Source: Ornithodoros turicata (taxonomy: Eukaryota; Arthropoda; Arachnida; Ixodida; Argasidae). Taken from it: a DNA stretch of 64,000 nt. The stretch covers positions 69,896,879 to 69,960,878 of the forward strand of contig NC_088201.1 in the NCBI RefSeq assembly GCF_037126465.1, given 5' to 3'. The position numbers were made by a program, and so were the translations under genes. The notes beneath the pieces were generated by a model. That model searched no databases. It was not told where the DNA came from and worked only from the letters and a program-made list of their open reading frames with translations. Positions 63,950 through 64,000 of the stretch are shown one piece after another. How positions within the stretch are numbered: the stretch's first letter is position 1; every line of letters begins with the position of its first letter.

Positions 63950-64000
63950 TGTACGGGATCTTACATCGAACTCTGTGCGCCAACTGCGCCCGTAACTACA

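Overview
This window looks like nuclear DNA of an arthropod, most probably a chelicerate such as a tick. It is intron-bearing and gene-poor, and it is packed with old and young eukaryotic transposons. The evidence includes tRNA-derived SINEs with long target-site duplications (TSDs), a Penelope-like GIY-YIG fragment, an I-like LINE with RNase H, a Gmr1-type Ty3 element, a THAP/P-type transposon, a five-exon PIF/Harbinger transposase gene and a Polinton-type DNA polymerase B relic. There are no operons or rRNA genes, and no convincing free-standing tRNA gene. The tick assignment is inference from remembered repeat families and was not tested by any search.

Layout. 1-5.7 kb: a tandem repeat array split by a 1.2-kb hAT element (8-bp TSD), a LINE reverse transcriptase (RT) fragment, a 28-bp-TIR MITE, a THAP-domain first exon and a tRNA-SINE. 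6-10 kb: a foldback, degenerate LINE RT and a Penelope-like fragment between inverted arms. 11.4-19.0 kb: a small minus-strand gene with a P2X7-C-terminal-like cysteine domain, whose first exon is split by an almost intact 6,975-bp LTR retrotransposon (1,023/1,029-bp LTRs, 5-bp TSD CTTCG). That element places integrase before RT, as in the Gmr1 clade. 19.4-33.5 kb: MITEs, minisatellites and a ~1-kb long-inverted-repeat element, otherwise unassigned. 33.5-38.0 kb: a decayed I-like LINE on the minus strand. 38.0-40.2 kb: a composite inverted-repeat element with a duplicated exon-like unit and a nested MITE. 41-43 kb: a CR1-like LINE 3' part and SINEs. 44.1-48.1 kb: a direct segmental duplication. 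49.5-52.6 kb: a P/THAP-like element carrying a nested foldback with a tRNA-like core. 55.1-58.0 kb: tandem repeats and the DNA polymerase relic. 58.2-62.7 kb: a Harbinger element (accessory protein on plus, transposase on minus) with two nested MITEs. 62.7-64 kb: a foldback and an RT fragment.

The best observations are these. (1) Removing the LTR element together with one TSD copy exactly restores a 70-codon exon that joins in phase to the next exon, so this is a recent insertion into a coding exon. (2) The element has the unusual PR-IN-RT-RH order. (3) A long THAP element of about 3 kb has matching ~41-bp TIRs and a 9-bp TSD but no visible catalytic domain. (4) The DNA polymerase relic keeps one frame for about 1.9 kb despite four in-frame stops. 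Most other open frames look like chance frames in AT-balanced repetitive DNA. All splice sites, alignments and percent-like statements are by eye.
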